Below, in pieces: positions 1-11,824 of a DNA stretch of 64,000 nt. The stretch comes from Moniliella sp. 'wahieum' (taxonomy: Eukaryota > Basidiomycota > Moniliellomycetes > Moniliellales > Moniliellaceae). The stretch spans positions 248,001-312,000 of the forward strand of contig RSEE01000065.1 in assembly GCA_003971905.1 (NCBI GenBank). The letters are read 5' to 3'. Position numbers and translations under genes: made by a program. The notes under the pieces were generated by a model that did no database searches, was not told where the DNA came from, and saw nothing but the letters and a program-made list of their open reading frames with translations. Positions within the stretch are counted from its first letter, which is position 1. Every line of letters starts with the position of its first letter.

Positions 1-391
1 CGCTATAGCAGACCAAATTGGTCCAAGGCCTAAGGCGAAACGCGGAACGGCAATGCATCGGCATCGCTCTTGGTGGACTAGTGCATTACATTGGTATGCA
101 CCTTGGGCCTTCGCCCAGCCGGCCAGACGTACCAGATGAGAGTGCCACCACCACACCGTTTTTTGCTTATACTCTCCGAGAGTAGTGTCGTGTCATTATA
201 TTTTGCTGTGTGCTTTTCGCAGATTGAGTGAGCAGGGAGGGGTACCACACCAAAAAAGAAAACATATTCACAGAAGCCACAAGCACGCTCATCGACATCC
301 CTCGGTCAACTGACACACGTATGTGAACGATATGCATTACATTAGCATATGCAGTCGCGCCTCCCTCAGCCAAAACGGACACACATCTCGT
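1..391. other. Intergenic edge, no gene seen
   Basis: I see no supported gene. Short frames here have no recognisable protein content. The stretch leads into the R1 repeat copy. Confidence 0.4.
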
Positions 392-1301
392 GGGGTACGA
401 TCCTTTGGAGAATGGAAGGACAACTCAAGGAAGGTTTGTGCTTGAGATGGTTAGTGGATCAGAGCAGAGCTACAGCAAAAACGATTGGCGTCTCGGTGTA
501 TATGTAGCAGAGGAGGCTGCACGTGTGGCAAGGCTGCATATTCACCGTCGGCTTGGGCACAAGAACACAATGGGAGGAACGTTTCTGAAGCCTCTCCGGG
601 ACTTAGACACGTGAAGAGGCAGCGAAGGACAAACACTGAGGGAGCTGGGACCGGGAAGAGACGATATTGGGCTGCTGGTAGAAGAGAAACCCAGACACAA
701 CAACAAGACTGTTGGGACTGAGCTCGACGTGGCCAAAGGTGAACTCACCCGAGTTGACTGATGGAAAGCTGAGAACGGGAGGACGGATGACGACGAGATG
801 GTAATCAAGTGGAGAAGATGTTGCCTGTATTGGACTAATTGGCTGGAAACCGACAGTAAGTGAACAGGAGAGGCAGAAGGGGACGGAGCTGGAACATGGG
901 AAAAGACCCCTAACGGCTACCAACAGGGTTACAGAGGCGGATAGATATAAAAGGGCAATCACAGGCGCAAGGGGGATGTAGAAAGGAAAACATATAGAAA
1001 CGGTGGTTTGGTTGCCAAAGGCGTAACAGAGAAAGATAGAGGTAAGCGGGGACGCGGCGACAACTGTCGCAAGTAGGATACCACCGACTTATTGCTGGCC
1101 TCTCATTGCGGCCACCGCCTTCACCTTGAGCACGAGGTGACTATTGACGCATGGATGCGTGGCCACTCGGGCCACCGTACCAGCAACGGTCAAAAACTTG
1201 GTCGGACTTATTGAGAGCGTGATCCACTGGGTATATAGGTAGGGCAGGAAGGCGGCCTTAACTTGGATCCGACCATCTCAGATCCGACACGTCCTGTAAC
1301 A
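392..1301 (-). repeat. Diverged dispersed repeat R1, copy 1
   Basis: This stretch aligns by eye with 49717-50510. Shared landmarks run in the same order: a GGGGTAC start, a block with CACGTGTGGCAAGGCTGC, CTCCGGGACTTAG, GGACAAACACTG, ATTGGCTGGAAA, GGGTGTAGAAAGGA-like text, ACTATTG(A/T)CGCA, and an end near CCGACCATCTC...TG(T)AACA. The part near 392-560 corresponds, in reverse complement, to the extreme 3' part of the gypsy remnant at 59228-59378. R1 is therefore probably the pol-3'/LTR end of a Ty3/gypsy family, lying here antisense. There is no intact ORF and the copy is old. LTR status is inferred from that link; terminal repeats and target-site duplications were not established. Confidence 0.6.
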
Positions 1302-1793
1302 TGCTATTGCACCCTTCTCTCTTGTCACTTTTTGATGAAGCACACGTATAACCCCTCTTTTGTTGATGGTATGTGCCCCCGAAGGCCCTCCGCTGGGCTT
1401 ATTGTACAAGAAGCAATTCAGAGCCATTTCCCTTTTCGCTCTCGACCCCACCTCCGATGCCGTCTCTGGACTGCTTGCTGTGGTGCTGTGGCTTATCGCT
1501 GTGAAGACGTGGATGCGGGGCAGCAGCGGGGCGGCGGGGCGTCTTAGCTAAGCACGCCCGCCCCCCCGCCACCCAGGAGGCAAACATGCCAGCCAGCTGA
1601 ACGCGCGCCGGCGCGCTCCATTGTTCGGGCAGTCACATGTGATCTGCGTGTGACCCACCGTCACACGTCCTGTCGCCGGCACAGCGGCCTGCTGCTGCTG
1701 CGCTCCAGGCGGCCTTCGCTTCGGCGCCTCCCTCCACCTCCCCCCCCCTTCCCGCAGCAGCACCGCCGCCCCGCTGCCCCTCCCCTCGCCGCC
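1302..1793. other. 5' flank of the RasGEF gene
   Basis: No gene supported. The C- and CT-rich stretch at about 1680-1790 immediately precedes the ATG at 1794 and looks like promoter and 5' leader. Confidence 0.4.
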
Positions 1794-4700
1794 ATGCCTG
1801 CGACGACGGCGTCGGCAGGCCAGCCCCCGCTGTCCACGCCAGATGCGGCGCCCCCCGCCCCCTTCTCTCCCGTCGAGACCACCAACTTCAACGCCGTCAA
1901 GGCCCTCGTCGCTGCCCATGGCCTCACACTCGATCCCTGCATGAGCGCCGAGCAGGCTGCCGCTGCCGGCGACCTGGGGCAAGGCACCCCCTATGTCATC
2001 CACTGCACCCCCCTCCCCGATGGACGCATCCTCTGGCAGCTGCGCACACGAGCCCCGTCGCCCCGCACTGCCGCCGCCGCCTCCGCGCCCTCCCTCTCGT
2101 CCGGCACCCCCTCGGCCTTGACCGCCTCCCTCGTCAGCCCTCCCCGCGGCTCGCCAGCGACAGGCGCCGCGCTCCAGAGTGGCGACATGCTCGGCGCCGT
2201 TCTATCCACCCACCCGTCCTGGGCTGCTGCCGTCGCCCATGCCCAGTCCGCGGCGTCGCCGCCTCCACCGCTCGATGCACCGCTGGGCCCGAGCGTCATC
2301 TTCCACCCGCTTACCCTGGCCCAATGGGCGCCCCTTCCGGGCACCGCTCCCTGCACCAGTGTTCTTCCAATCCTCCCTCCATGCTTGCTGCCCACTTCGA
2401 CTTTTTCCAGTCCCTTTCCCCCGACGGATGCGCCTGAATCGGAGGATGACGAGCCCTGCTTGGCCGACGACCCGCGCTTTGCCGTGTGGGGTGTGGCCCC
2501 TGCTAAACAACCCCACCGAGTCTTGCAGACGTCCGGTCCCGGCTCTGTTGAGGCTCCCTTGGGCCTCATCGAGGCCACCAGCGAGACAGCCCCACCCCCT
2601 TTGAAGCTTATCAGCTGCCTGGGCGAGACATGGTCCCCCCCCTACGCGCCTATGAGGTCTCCGCTCTCTTCCCCCGGCGCTCTTCTGCCCTCCTGGCTGC
2701 CTCAGCCGAGCGGCTCGTGGCTCAGCTCACTTCGGTTATTGATACGCGCCTCCAGACCGACTTTTTCTACACCTTCCGTCTTTTTATGACTCCACACACC
2801 CTCCTTGACCTTCTCCTGGCCCGACTGGAATGGACCTTCCCTGTCTTCGACGCTCAACTGGGTGAGGATTCACCGAGAACTCTTGGCTCGAGCCAGCCGC
2901 TGTTGCCAAACACGACCCAAGCCAGCCGCCAGATCCAATCCGTTGTTCGGGTGCGTACCATGGTCGTGCTCCGCTTTTGGCTCGTCCATTTCTTCGACGA
3001 CGATTGGTACCCTGACGCGCAGTTGCGGTCGAGACTGTGCGACTGGCTCAATGCGACTCGCCAGGGTGCAGCGGATCCGGGCGTGGCAGGGGTGCTGGAT
3101 GCGTTGCGTAAGACGGTCCGTCGGGTGCAAGCCGTATATGGGGCGCAGCCTTCTAGCGATGGCCCATTGGATCTGTCAGACTTGCTACCACCTTCTGCCT
3201 TGGAATTGCGCAAGGATACCGAGACGTTCCCTACTGCACCATCCAAAGAACAATCCAAGCGCCCGACGCCCTTACGGAATATGCTTGGCAACCTACACCG
3301 CATGACCCGCGTTCCCACCCGCAAGCCCTCCAAACAGACGCTCTCCCCCTTGCTTCCGTTCGGACATGACGTAGGTAGCACTACAAATTTGCTGGAGCAA
3401 CAGCCCATTGCGCGTGCAGGCCCAATTGCGGATCTGCTCACCATCCCGGCGCAGCTGCAGGCCTACCTCGAGTACTACGATGTGGATGTGTCTGAGCCTG
3501 AGGACCCTTGTCGGCAGGCGACCTCAAGGAGGTGGATAAGTCAGAGCCGGAGGACAGTTCGTCGGCAGGCGACCTCAGTGCGCCAGAGCACGAAATCAGC
3601 CAGGCCGTGCCACCGGCGATGACCAAGTCTGTATCTGTGGCAGCATCCGACCCGCCGAAGGCCAATCCCGCCCCTGTGCCTGCCACGGTCGCGGACAATT
3701 TGGCCGGGGACACGGACGACTCAAAGGTTGTTGAGGTACAGGGCACTGTACCCCAAATGCTTGAATCATCGCTTGGGCCGGAGGGGTCCACGGTGTCTCG
3801 GCAACCCCTTGCCCCCCTTCCAGCAGTCAAACCGTACGTGTCTGAGCACCCTGATGGCTGGCTTGAGCAACTCACAGGCCGAGCAACGAGTCGGTGTGGA
3901 ACGACTGGCATAGCACCTCGGCCGTGTCACGTACCACCTCCACTTCGGCTGCCCTAAGCGGGGGGACATTTGGTGTTGGGCCCCAGAGTTCGATGGCGTC
4001 GCTGCCACTGTCCCAGGATTTGTCGGCAGATGATTCCCGGGTTTCTCGGATAGCAAGGAGGCCCCGGACGTTGCTCCCCTGCGCTCCTCGCCCATACCAC
4101 CCCTTCCTACGACCTTATCCCGCGTCTTGCCTGCCCCCGCACGACCGCCTTCGATTCCCCTGCCTCCCTTCCCGGCCCCGTTGGAGCTATTCCCTTCCGG
4201 TAATGATTCGGATGGTGACTCGGAGGTGCTGGGTATGCACGAACTGGATGCGGTCCAGCCCGGCTCGAGTTGGGGCAACGCAGAGGTCCCCTCTAACATT
4301 GTGGGGGAGAAGACGAGACCTGACACCCTGCGTGCCTCTTCTCCTGCGCCTGAGGCGGAGGCAGGGCCAAATGCGGCTGCTGCGCTTCCCTTATCTCCGG
4401 ATGAAGCCTTGCCAGAGGAGACGCCAATTGAGACTCCTCTTCCCGTTTCGTCCCCCTCGATCGGCCCAGCGCCAGAGCATCAGGCTGTTGAGCCTGTACT
4501 GCCATCCACGCCGGACCTGATGTGGGAAATGACGGAGCACCCCAACCAGCGCCGGGACCTTTCTCGTACGCCCGTGCCTGGGCCCCTTATGACAGAAGGG
4601 GACCAGGACGATGCCGCCTCGCCTGTACGGACAATTTCCTCTCTTGCTGATGCAGGTCGTTCAACGCCAGCTTCTCGGTGGACGATGCGAGACTGTCTAG

Positions 4701-6774
4701 GAAGGGCAATGACAGCGATGTGGGCATGAGCACCGGCGTGGGGAGTGATTCCGAGCCTCTGACCAATGACGAAGAGGAGTCGCGTCATATGTCGTGCAAG
4801 ATCGCCGGCCTCGCCCTAACGGAGGCTGTTCCGGTGGCCCAAGCGCGCGGCCGCGAGAAGACCTGCACCACTTTGCCTCCGAGCAGACGCTCAAGTCGCC
4901 CTCGCCCACTCCAGCTGGGAGAAACGCGAATGGGATCATGTCCATGGCGGGCCCGCCGCCTGTGGCTGTCCCGGCCTGGCCTGGGTGGTGCAGTTGGATG
5001 ATGTGGACCTGTCGAGTGACGATGAGGGGGATGTCGTCCGCAAGGCCCTCCGTCGGTTGCCTGGGGCGAGAGACCTGCGCCATGCTCGACAGGTAGGCAA
5101 CTTGGCCGACCCACCTCGCCGGCGATCCTCGTCGTCCAGCTCATCAGATCTGGACCAGCCCACTGGGACCAGGAAAAGGAACGGCGCATGGCGGGGCCAC
5201 CGGTAGTGCAGACGGTGCCCAAGTCGGTGATGCCTACAGGTCCACGGGCTCTTCCTTATGGTTTCTTAACCAGCGATTTGTTTGACGATGAGCTAGCGTT
5301 GGCCGGGTGCGAGATGGTGAAGGGGTTCAGCCTTGATGGGTTCGTATCGGACGAGGAGGAGGAAGGGGGTGTGTCGGATGCCCTTGCTCGACTGGAGGGA
5401 TTGATCACGGATGAAAAACGGTCGGCACGGGCTCGCAAGGTAGAAATGCTTTTGGCCGCTTCTGCTCGGAAGATGGGGACCATTCCGAGAAAAGCACTTC
5501 CCGTGCCACCGCCCTCCCTGGCCCACAGAACTCGATGCATGCCCCCTCCGCCTCTGCCAGTCGTGCGCGAGCGACGGCGGGAGTCGGGGTGCAGAGGCCT
5601 CCGCCGGCCTGGAGGTTGGGCAAGCCAGGGGCATGGCCCCGCCCCCCCTCCACCGCTCCTTTATTCTCGACTACCGTTCGGAGGACGTGGCGGCGCAGCT
5701 GTGCCTTATCGAAGCCGAGCTGTTTACCAAGGTTCATGGCACGAGTTTGCGTCGGGGGCCTGGCGGACGGTGCGGCAAGTGCCGGCAGTTTACGACTGGG
5801 AGGCCTTTTACCGTGCGCGCATGCGTCGCCGTATCGCGCCGGAAACAACCGCTGCCGCATCCGACTCGGCTTTGGCTGTGATTGCGGCTCGGTTCAACTT
5901 GGTTGCCAACTGGGTTTCGTCCGAAGTGTGCTTACCGCCACGCCCCGTGCTCGGGCAGGCTGGTGGCCAAGCTGATCCGTATTGCGGTGCGCTGCTACGA
6001 AATGGGTAACTTTGCCTCGGTTGTCCAGATTGTCTGTGGCCTCGAGTCGCCCTGGGTGGCTCGCTTGTCGCGCACGTGGGCAGGCGTACCGGTATTGGAG
6101 AAACGGGCGTTGCGGGACCTGCGCACGCTCGCTTCTCCTGCCCATGGATTCCGTCACCTGCGGAGAGTATGCGACGATCTTGTTGCTCAGTCGGGCCTGG
6201 AAGAGCATATGAACTCGGCAGGCCCGCCTCCTCCGCCGGGGGAGGATCACACCCACTGACTGAGGCCGTTGCGCAGCCTCGTCTTCCCCCCGAGCGTGCG
6301 TGCGTGCCATTCGTGGGGCTTCTCTTGGTCGATTTGACCGAGGTGGACTTAATGCCGACGACATTGAGTGCAGCTGACTATATCGATCGGTGCCCCGGCC
6401 CTGAAGGCGCCTTGCCCTCCGCCCTTTCGCCCGACTGGGCTCCACCTCGGCCGAGGGCGCCGCTGCAGCGGCAGAGGAGCTGGAACAAGTTCTCACTCCC
6501 CTTCCCGATGCACTGGGGCAGCAAGCGCCGCTGCTCATCAACATGTACAAGTACCGCTCCTTGGCGATGAAGATCAAGACGGCGCTGGCTTTCCAAGCAT
6601 GCGCGCGTGCCTACTCCGTCTCCGTCAATGCCCCATTGTACTCGCGCTGCCTCAAGCTGCGCTGCCTCTCCGCACCCGTGCTTACGCAGTATGTCCTCCT
6701 CTTTCTTATCTTGACGACCGCTTGACTGACTTGCTTCCTCTTCTCCCAGGCTTTCTCATATGCAAGAAAATTGA
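1794..6774 (+). CDS. Ras guanine nucleotide exchange factor (RasGEF_N + CDC25-type catalytic domain), Lte1/Cdc25-like
   Basis: Predicted activator of a Ras-family GTPase by GDP release. The ATG at 1794 sits in a GCCGCCATGCC context. A RasGEF_N-like segment lies at about 2700-3070, with TDFFYTFRLFMTP and VVLRFWLVHFFDDDWYPD. A long disordered Pro/Ser/acidic linker follows (3300-5600). The CDC25-type domain runs from about 5640 (LDYRSEDVAAQLCLIEAELF) through NFASVVQIVCGLESPWVARL near 6010-6070 and VPFVGLLLVDLTEVD at 6307 to KYRSLAMKIKTAL at 6547. A last intron (about GTATGTCC at 6689 to CCCAG at 6749) gives the end LTQLSHMQEN and stop TGA 6772-6774. The reading frame changes several times, for example in the C8 run 2635-2642 and near 3500, 5650, 5800 and 6080. 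The N-plus-C domain layout resembles yeast Lte1, but the linker is not conserved, so Cdc25 or another RasGEF is possible. Confidence 0.8.
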
Positions 6775-7617
6775 GGCACGTGCCTTGTTGCTTTCCTACG
6801 TCCCTTCATACGCTCTTCTTGTACCCCACGCCTTGACCCACGCGACCTGACTCTGCTGTGGCTCTATCCGCCCCTGTCTTTTACTTGGGACACCGAGGTG
6901 TAGGATAGACCTGCCCCGATCCGACGACTCCCCTCCTTTCCACTTCGCCTCTTCTTCCTCTCATTCACGACTCCGAACCCGAACCCGACTCTCGCCGACT
7001 CAACCTTTACGCGCCTTTTTTCTGCTGCCTCTGCCTCATGACCTTAATGTGGAGCGCCAACCTTTTGTGACATCCCTTTCCCTTTTTAGCTTCAAGTGCC
7101 GCCCTTGACCGAACTGCGCCTTCCTTCTTCATACCGTTTACGCCTCGTGCACGTTTTGCCAATCTTTTGTTCCAATCAATCTACATTTCTATGCGTGCTG
7201 CCCATTTCATGGCCTAGTGCCCTCATTCCTTTTGCTCCCGTGACGCGGGCGACGCGCTCATTGTCACGATACACACACTAGCATGAGATCCAACTAGCTT
7301 GCCATACCGCTGCAGTGTTGGGCTGCGCTTCGACAAAGCCTCTACAGTATGGGACGCACTGCGCCGGGCCGAGAAAGGAGATGCTTGCGGAGTTTCTCAC
7401 CAGGATCACATTTGCCCTAGCCAGTAGGGCGCCTTGGGACTCCCAAGCGAAGACAGGCGCTTGGCCGTCAAATCCGAAGAAGAAAAAGAAAGAGGGGTGG
7501 GACGGATGGTCCCATGGATAATCGGTCACCTCGATACCCGATCCGCGAATCAGCGGCATATAGGAGTTGATGCAACGACCAGCGCACCGTTGGCCTACAT
7601 GAGCTTTGTGGATTGGC
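6775..7617. other. Intergenic between convergent genes
   Basis: CT-rich 3' flank of the RasGEF gene up to about 7250, then the 3' flank of the minus-strand DPBB gene. Short frames (7096-7281, 7315-7521) show no protein-like content. No RNA gene recognised. Confidence 0.4.
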
Positions 7618-8369
7618 TTAGACCAAAGTCCAGGTCATTTGGAACTCCCTGGGGAAAAAAGGGCAGCGAGCCAACGTCAGTTAGTGCACCGAACCGAGAG
7701 ACACAGACACAACAACAAGACGGATGCTCTATCTAGGAGACAAGGCAATAGAAGGAGAGAAAACACGTACCCCTCGTTGAAGTTGTTGTTGGTGAGGGCG
7801 CCAAAAAGGCTGGGACATATCCAAGTCCCCGCCGTTGGGGCAGGTGGGGCATGCATCGACAATGGTGGCACTTGGGTCTGGTGGGTAGCTTGGTTGGTAA
7901 TCTTGAGCTGCTTCCCGCACCAACTGGACTTGGCACCCGTGTTGCCATAGCGGGATCCACTGATCGCCACCACCATGTCGCTCGGCTTGGAGTTCCAACC
8001 GCACGCACCTGGTTTTTGCGAGTCCATCATGACTGGGGTCAGCACATCGTCCAAAGCAGACAAACAACCCCCCTTGGCTGGGTTCATATATATAGACGTA
8101 CCCAAACCAACTTGGAAGAAAGTAGCCCGGCCACCCCCGCTGGTTCCGCCACTGGATCCGCTAGTGGAGCCGGACCCGGAGCTGCCGCCTGAGCCCGAGC
8201 TGAAGCCCTCCCCGGATCCGGAGCCAGAACCAGAACCAGAGCCAGAGCCAGAACGACGAACATGCACCATATGTGCCCGGCTGACAGCGCGTTCACCCAT
8301 AGGGCGGCCAGCGCTGGCAAAAGTCGTGACAAAAGCCCCGATGAGGCAAAGCTTGGTAAAGGAAACCAT
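7618..8369 (-). CDS. Secreted double-psi beta-barrel (RlpA-like/expansin-like) protein
   Basis: Small secreted protein. The N-terminus MVSFTKLCLIGAFVTTFASA is a signal peptide. It is followed by a Gly/Ser repeat linker (SGSGSGSGSG, about residues 40-75) and a DPBB domain: GRATFFQVGLG, CGWNSKPSDMVVAISGSRYG, SWCGKQLKITN, then DACPTCPNGGDLDMSQ. This is the usual fungal RlpA-like layout, with paired cysteines and the D-x-C-x-x-C element. The intron 7770-7649 (GTACGTG to CCCCAG) leads to the terminal EFQMTWTLV and stop at 7618. Two 1-nt frame breaks, at T7872-7873 (one A missing on the coding strand) and in the A5 run 7803-7807 (one extra), separate the conserved blocks. Related proteins occur as barwin/cerato-like or riboflavin-aldehyde-forming-enzyme-like annotations. 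No catalytic role is implied. Probably cell wall or extracellular. Confidence 0.8.
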
Positions 8370-8579
8370 TTCTAAAAGGAAGCAAGAACGCGAAGGATGT
8401 GAAAGGAGAAAGAAGGGTTGTTGGGTCTATAGTGAGGAGGAAGTCGGGGGAATGTAGCGAGGAGGAGGCAGAGAAGAGGATGGAATCTTTGGGCCGGCCA
8501 AGAAGAGGAAAAAGGGGCACGAGGGTGGTGACGGAGGGGAGTCGATGGTGAGCTGCGGTAAGGGGAGGCTAGAGGGTGT

Positions 8580-8592
8580 AACTTATATACCC
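8580..8592 (-). promoter_or_regulatory. TATA-like box upstream of the DPBB gene
   Basis: On the minus strand the sequence reads GGGTATATAAGTT, about 215 bp upstream of the ATG at 8369. Position and sequence fit a core promoter. The transcription start is not known. Confidence 0.4.
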
Positions 8593-8880
8593 CTGCGAAG
8601 AAAGCAGGCGGCGGCAACGCTTGTGCTGGGCGCTAAAAGAGCTGGACCCATAGTAGTGCATATTGGCTAGCCACGCAACAGCTTCTTGCAGTGCTCAAGA
8701 AAAGCGGTGCTGCATGCCAGTGCTGGCGAGTGGAGGATGATGCAGTGATGCACGACCCGAGCATAATGCTTTACTCGAGAGGTGCGAGCGTGACGCGCAA
8801 CGGTGACAAGCGCAGGGGTGGTGGCGGTGGGAGGAGTCAACTTAAGCAACCTTGCGGGGAACTGATCGATAAGAGCAGGA

Positions 8881-8907
8881 GCGACGCTCGCTCGCTCGCT
8901 CGCTCGC
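8881..8907. repeat. GCTC tetranucleotide microsatellite
   Basis: A run of (GCTC)n, about five units, lies in the non-coding interval upstream of the DPBB gene. No gene is supported between 8370 and 9693. A further short tandem, GTGACTAGTGACTAGTGAC, lies at about 9297-9315. Confidence 0.6.
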
Positions 8908-9693
8908 GCATCCGGGCGAATACTTCGATCAGCGCTTACATGTCACGGCGCTGAGGCCGCGGAGGCACAGCAGGGCGCAGCCGGAATAATGCATTACGCT
9001 CTGCTACGCCCTCTGTTACACATGCGACGCGTTACGCCTAACCGTGGTAACCAGTAACGCCTACTAAGAATGGGCGGCTACAGGTGTTGAATAACGTCCA
9101 GTGCGTTGAAGGTCAACAGGGCCCGACCGGTGGCCCGGGACAGACCGAGTACCTCCCTACTCGTGTGTGTTTCCACCAGAGCGCGCGGTGGGGCAGGGCG
9201 GCCGGTGAGGGGTTCGGGGCGGTGAGGTGTGAGACTGACACACGACACCGGCGCAATGATATAAACCACTTCGGCATCTCCACTTTTCTCCACGTCAGTG
9301 ACTAGTGACTAGTGACGGTGCACGATCTGCGTCCTCTTTCTGTGCCCCATTGGCTTCCACCCATCTCCAGCGCAGTCCATTACGGGTTCATATTCAATAT
9401 TCACTGAGGAAACACCCTCCACGCCGTGGACGCTTCACCCCGGGGTATGTGCTTGATTGGCATATGGCACGCTGCGCTAATCCTGCCCAAAATGGCATGC
9501 ACGGCGTAGAAGGCGTGCTGAACGTTAGGTCCATCCAAAGCGGGTTAGGAGGGATTGCTGTGTTCGGCAGTCATAACGCGATGTTGTTTTCTCGGTTATT
9601 GCAGCTGCCAAGCTCTTCATCCATCGAAGTACCCTCGGTACGTAGGTGTGTATAGTACACAAAACTGGATCTCATTTCCACATAACAGTGCGC

Positions 9694-11406
9694 CTATTCG
9701 AGTCTCGGACGTTTGGAGGGGCGGTGAGAATTTTGCTGCGAGCTGAAAAATTCACGAATGTGCTCCTCTGTCACTACCTCTCCCATCTGAGCAAAGGGGC
9801 GAAGGTGATCGTACAACGCCGTTCGCAGTCGATGGTACCCCTCGAGTGTCGAAGCTAGTTGTACGCGAGGTAACGTATCCAGCGCAGCGAGTGCCCGCTC
9901 ATACGACCCCGATGTTGTATTGTTGGTGCCTGGCCCTCGGAGTGAGACCCAGCTCCAGCTCCAGCTCCAGCACCAACAAGGGTGGAGGCAAGGCGAAGCA
10001 GAGCGGCATGGTCCCCATGGCTTTCAAGTCCTTGGCCCGACATCCCCAGGGATGGAGCAGGGGTCCCATCGCGTGATACGGGGGGAGTGTAGGACTCTTC
10101 GGTATCCAGAACAAAGGGAAGTTGATCCCACTTCGGTAGACACTGTGAAGCATCAATACCACAGGTCAGAGCAGCCCAAATGCAACGCTGGCAAAACTTA
10201 CCTTTGCGCAACGACAGATGCGGCTGCGGTAGTTAGATCCCAGATACAAATCCACTCTGGGAGATCTCTGGTCCGACGGAGTAGTGGCAGATGTGGTATT
10301 TGCTTGCAAAGTCTTGACGAGAGCGAAATCTACTCCCGTACCACCCGGGTTGGTGCACCTCAGAACTGGACCGGGGACTGGACTCAGTAGGTGCAGAACT
10401 AGCTACCTTCGGAGGAGATTCAGCATCCGTCTTGGTTGCTCCCCCATCAGGCAGCTCGGATGGGCCCCTCATTCGCCTCAACAATATCACGACCTTCAAC
10501 ATGGCCCTCCTGAGACGCCTGCGTTTCAGTCGACAAAGTAGCTTTGAGCTCGGGTCTCGCCGTTCCAACCGCAAGCAGATCAATGGGACTTTCCTGTTCC
10601 GAACCAGGAACAACTTTTTGCACCATTGTGCTTTCCTGGATTGCAATGGGATCCCGTGCCACCTCTTGGACGAGAGTGATAAAGCCAGTACCGTGGACAC
10701 CGACATAGTCCTGCAAAATAGGGTGGGCCAACACACACTTCGAGCAGATGAAGTCGTCAAAATCATCTTGACCAAAGGTGCCATCGGCTGAACCAAGGGA
10801 GATGCAATTCTCGTGGTACCATTCTTCGCATACGACACACTGGAACATGGTCTGTCGTCGGAGCTTCCGTCAGTAGCGGGCCTGATCAGGAAGCAAACAA
10901 GGGAGGGGGGGGTTTGGAAAGATGCTAACCTCCTCCTCAGTTTCTGGGTCGTATGTCTTGCCCTTGGGGCAGTAACAAAACTCGCCTTCAAAGTTTTTGG
11001 TATACTGGTTTTCGGTGTTGGCCGTCCAGCGTCCAGGGGTACGCAGAGAACATGCTTCCACCTCCGTATCTGGCTTCAAGCGGGCGAGAGAAGGGGTGCC
11101 GCAATCGCAGCGGAAGTGCCGCCGGTGGAAGAGCTCGACGAGCTCATGTTCAGCATGGCATCCCAAGCTGCAATGGGCGCAGATCCCGCCAGACCCACAG
11201 GTACGGCAGGAATATACGGGCTGGCGGATATAGCCGAGATCATGTGTGCAGGCGCCGAGGCCAAAAGGAATGGCCTCGGCTGCCTCTCGCTCGAGCGCTT
11301 GCTCGCGTTCAATCAGCTCCTGGGCAGTGTACACCGCCTCCTCGGCGAAAGTATGGGAGGCGTCGCAAGGCTTGAGTGGGGACGGGGAGCGAGAAGAATG
11401 GAGCAT
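9694..11406 (-). CDS. UBR7: UBR7/Mlo2-type protein: UBR-box zinc finger plus PHD finger
   Basis: Predicted N-recognin-like ubiquitin ligase or chromatin reader of the UBR7 family (S. pombe Mlo2). Exon 1 (11406-10930) encodes a UBR box with many Cys/His: CTHDLGYIRQPVYSCRTCG, ICAHCSLGCHAEHELVELF, FRCDCG, FCYCPKGKTYDPETEEE. Intron 10929-10852 (GTTAGC...ACAG) joins it to the PHD finger TMFQCVVCEEWYHENCISLG...DDFICSKCV. A third exon begins after a GTAAGT...CACAG intron at about 10200 with CLPKWDQLPFVLDTEESYTP. The C-terminus LAALDTLPRVQLASTLEGYH ... MGEVVTEEHIREFF is the family's end domain, stopping at 9694. Frame changes near 10450, 10390 and 9930 are probably sequence errors. The order UBR box, PHD, C-terminal helical domain matches the family. 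Confidence 0.88.
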
Positions 11407-11824
11407 GAGACGCCGGTGGTTGTGCAGCCCCTCCCCCCGATTGACAACCGCGTAGACGAGACGACGGCACGGCTGCTTACCAAAGCGTAAACAACCACTT
11501 TCATTTACACGTGGAATGTAATTGGCGCTCGGGCCTCCTTATCAAATGTTTTTTTTTGTTGCATTTTGCCACCTGTTGTGGGGTCATCTGCTTGCTGCTT
11601 CAGTAGGCAAGCTTGTGAAACGTACGAACTTGTAACGCGTTTAACGTTTATGAGGCTGTATGGGGTCATCGAATCGGAGCTATGGGCGCGAGGTTCGTAC
11701 TCCGAGGCGGATCACAGGCATGGTTACTAGGTCCGATCTTCAGGCGGGTGGGTCCCCATAACGATTCTTTGGGTTAGGCATAAAAAACTCGCCACGATTT
11801 TTGAGGGTCTCTTGGCGCCGTGCC
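11407..11824. other. Gap between UBR7 5' end and recombinase 3' end
   Basis: AT-richer 418 bp with T-tracts near 11550. It serves as UBR7 promoter and 3' flank of the recombinase element. The recombinase frame may continue to about 11739 if the stop at 11825 is due to an indel. No gene supported. Confidence 0.35.

Noticed and set aside
691-7722. 18-bp identity CAGACACAACAACAAGAC between R1 copy 1 (691) and the DPBB gene intron (7705)
   Set aside because: Flanks do not align. Low-complexity CAA text makes chance identity plausible.
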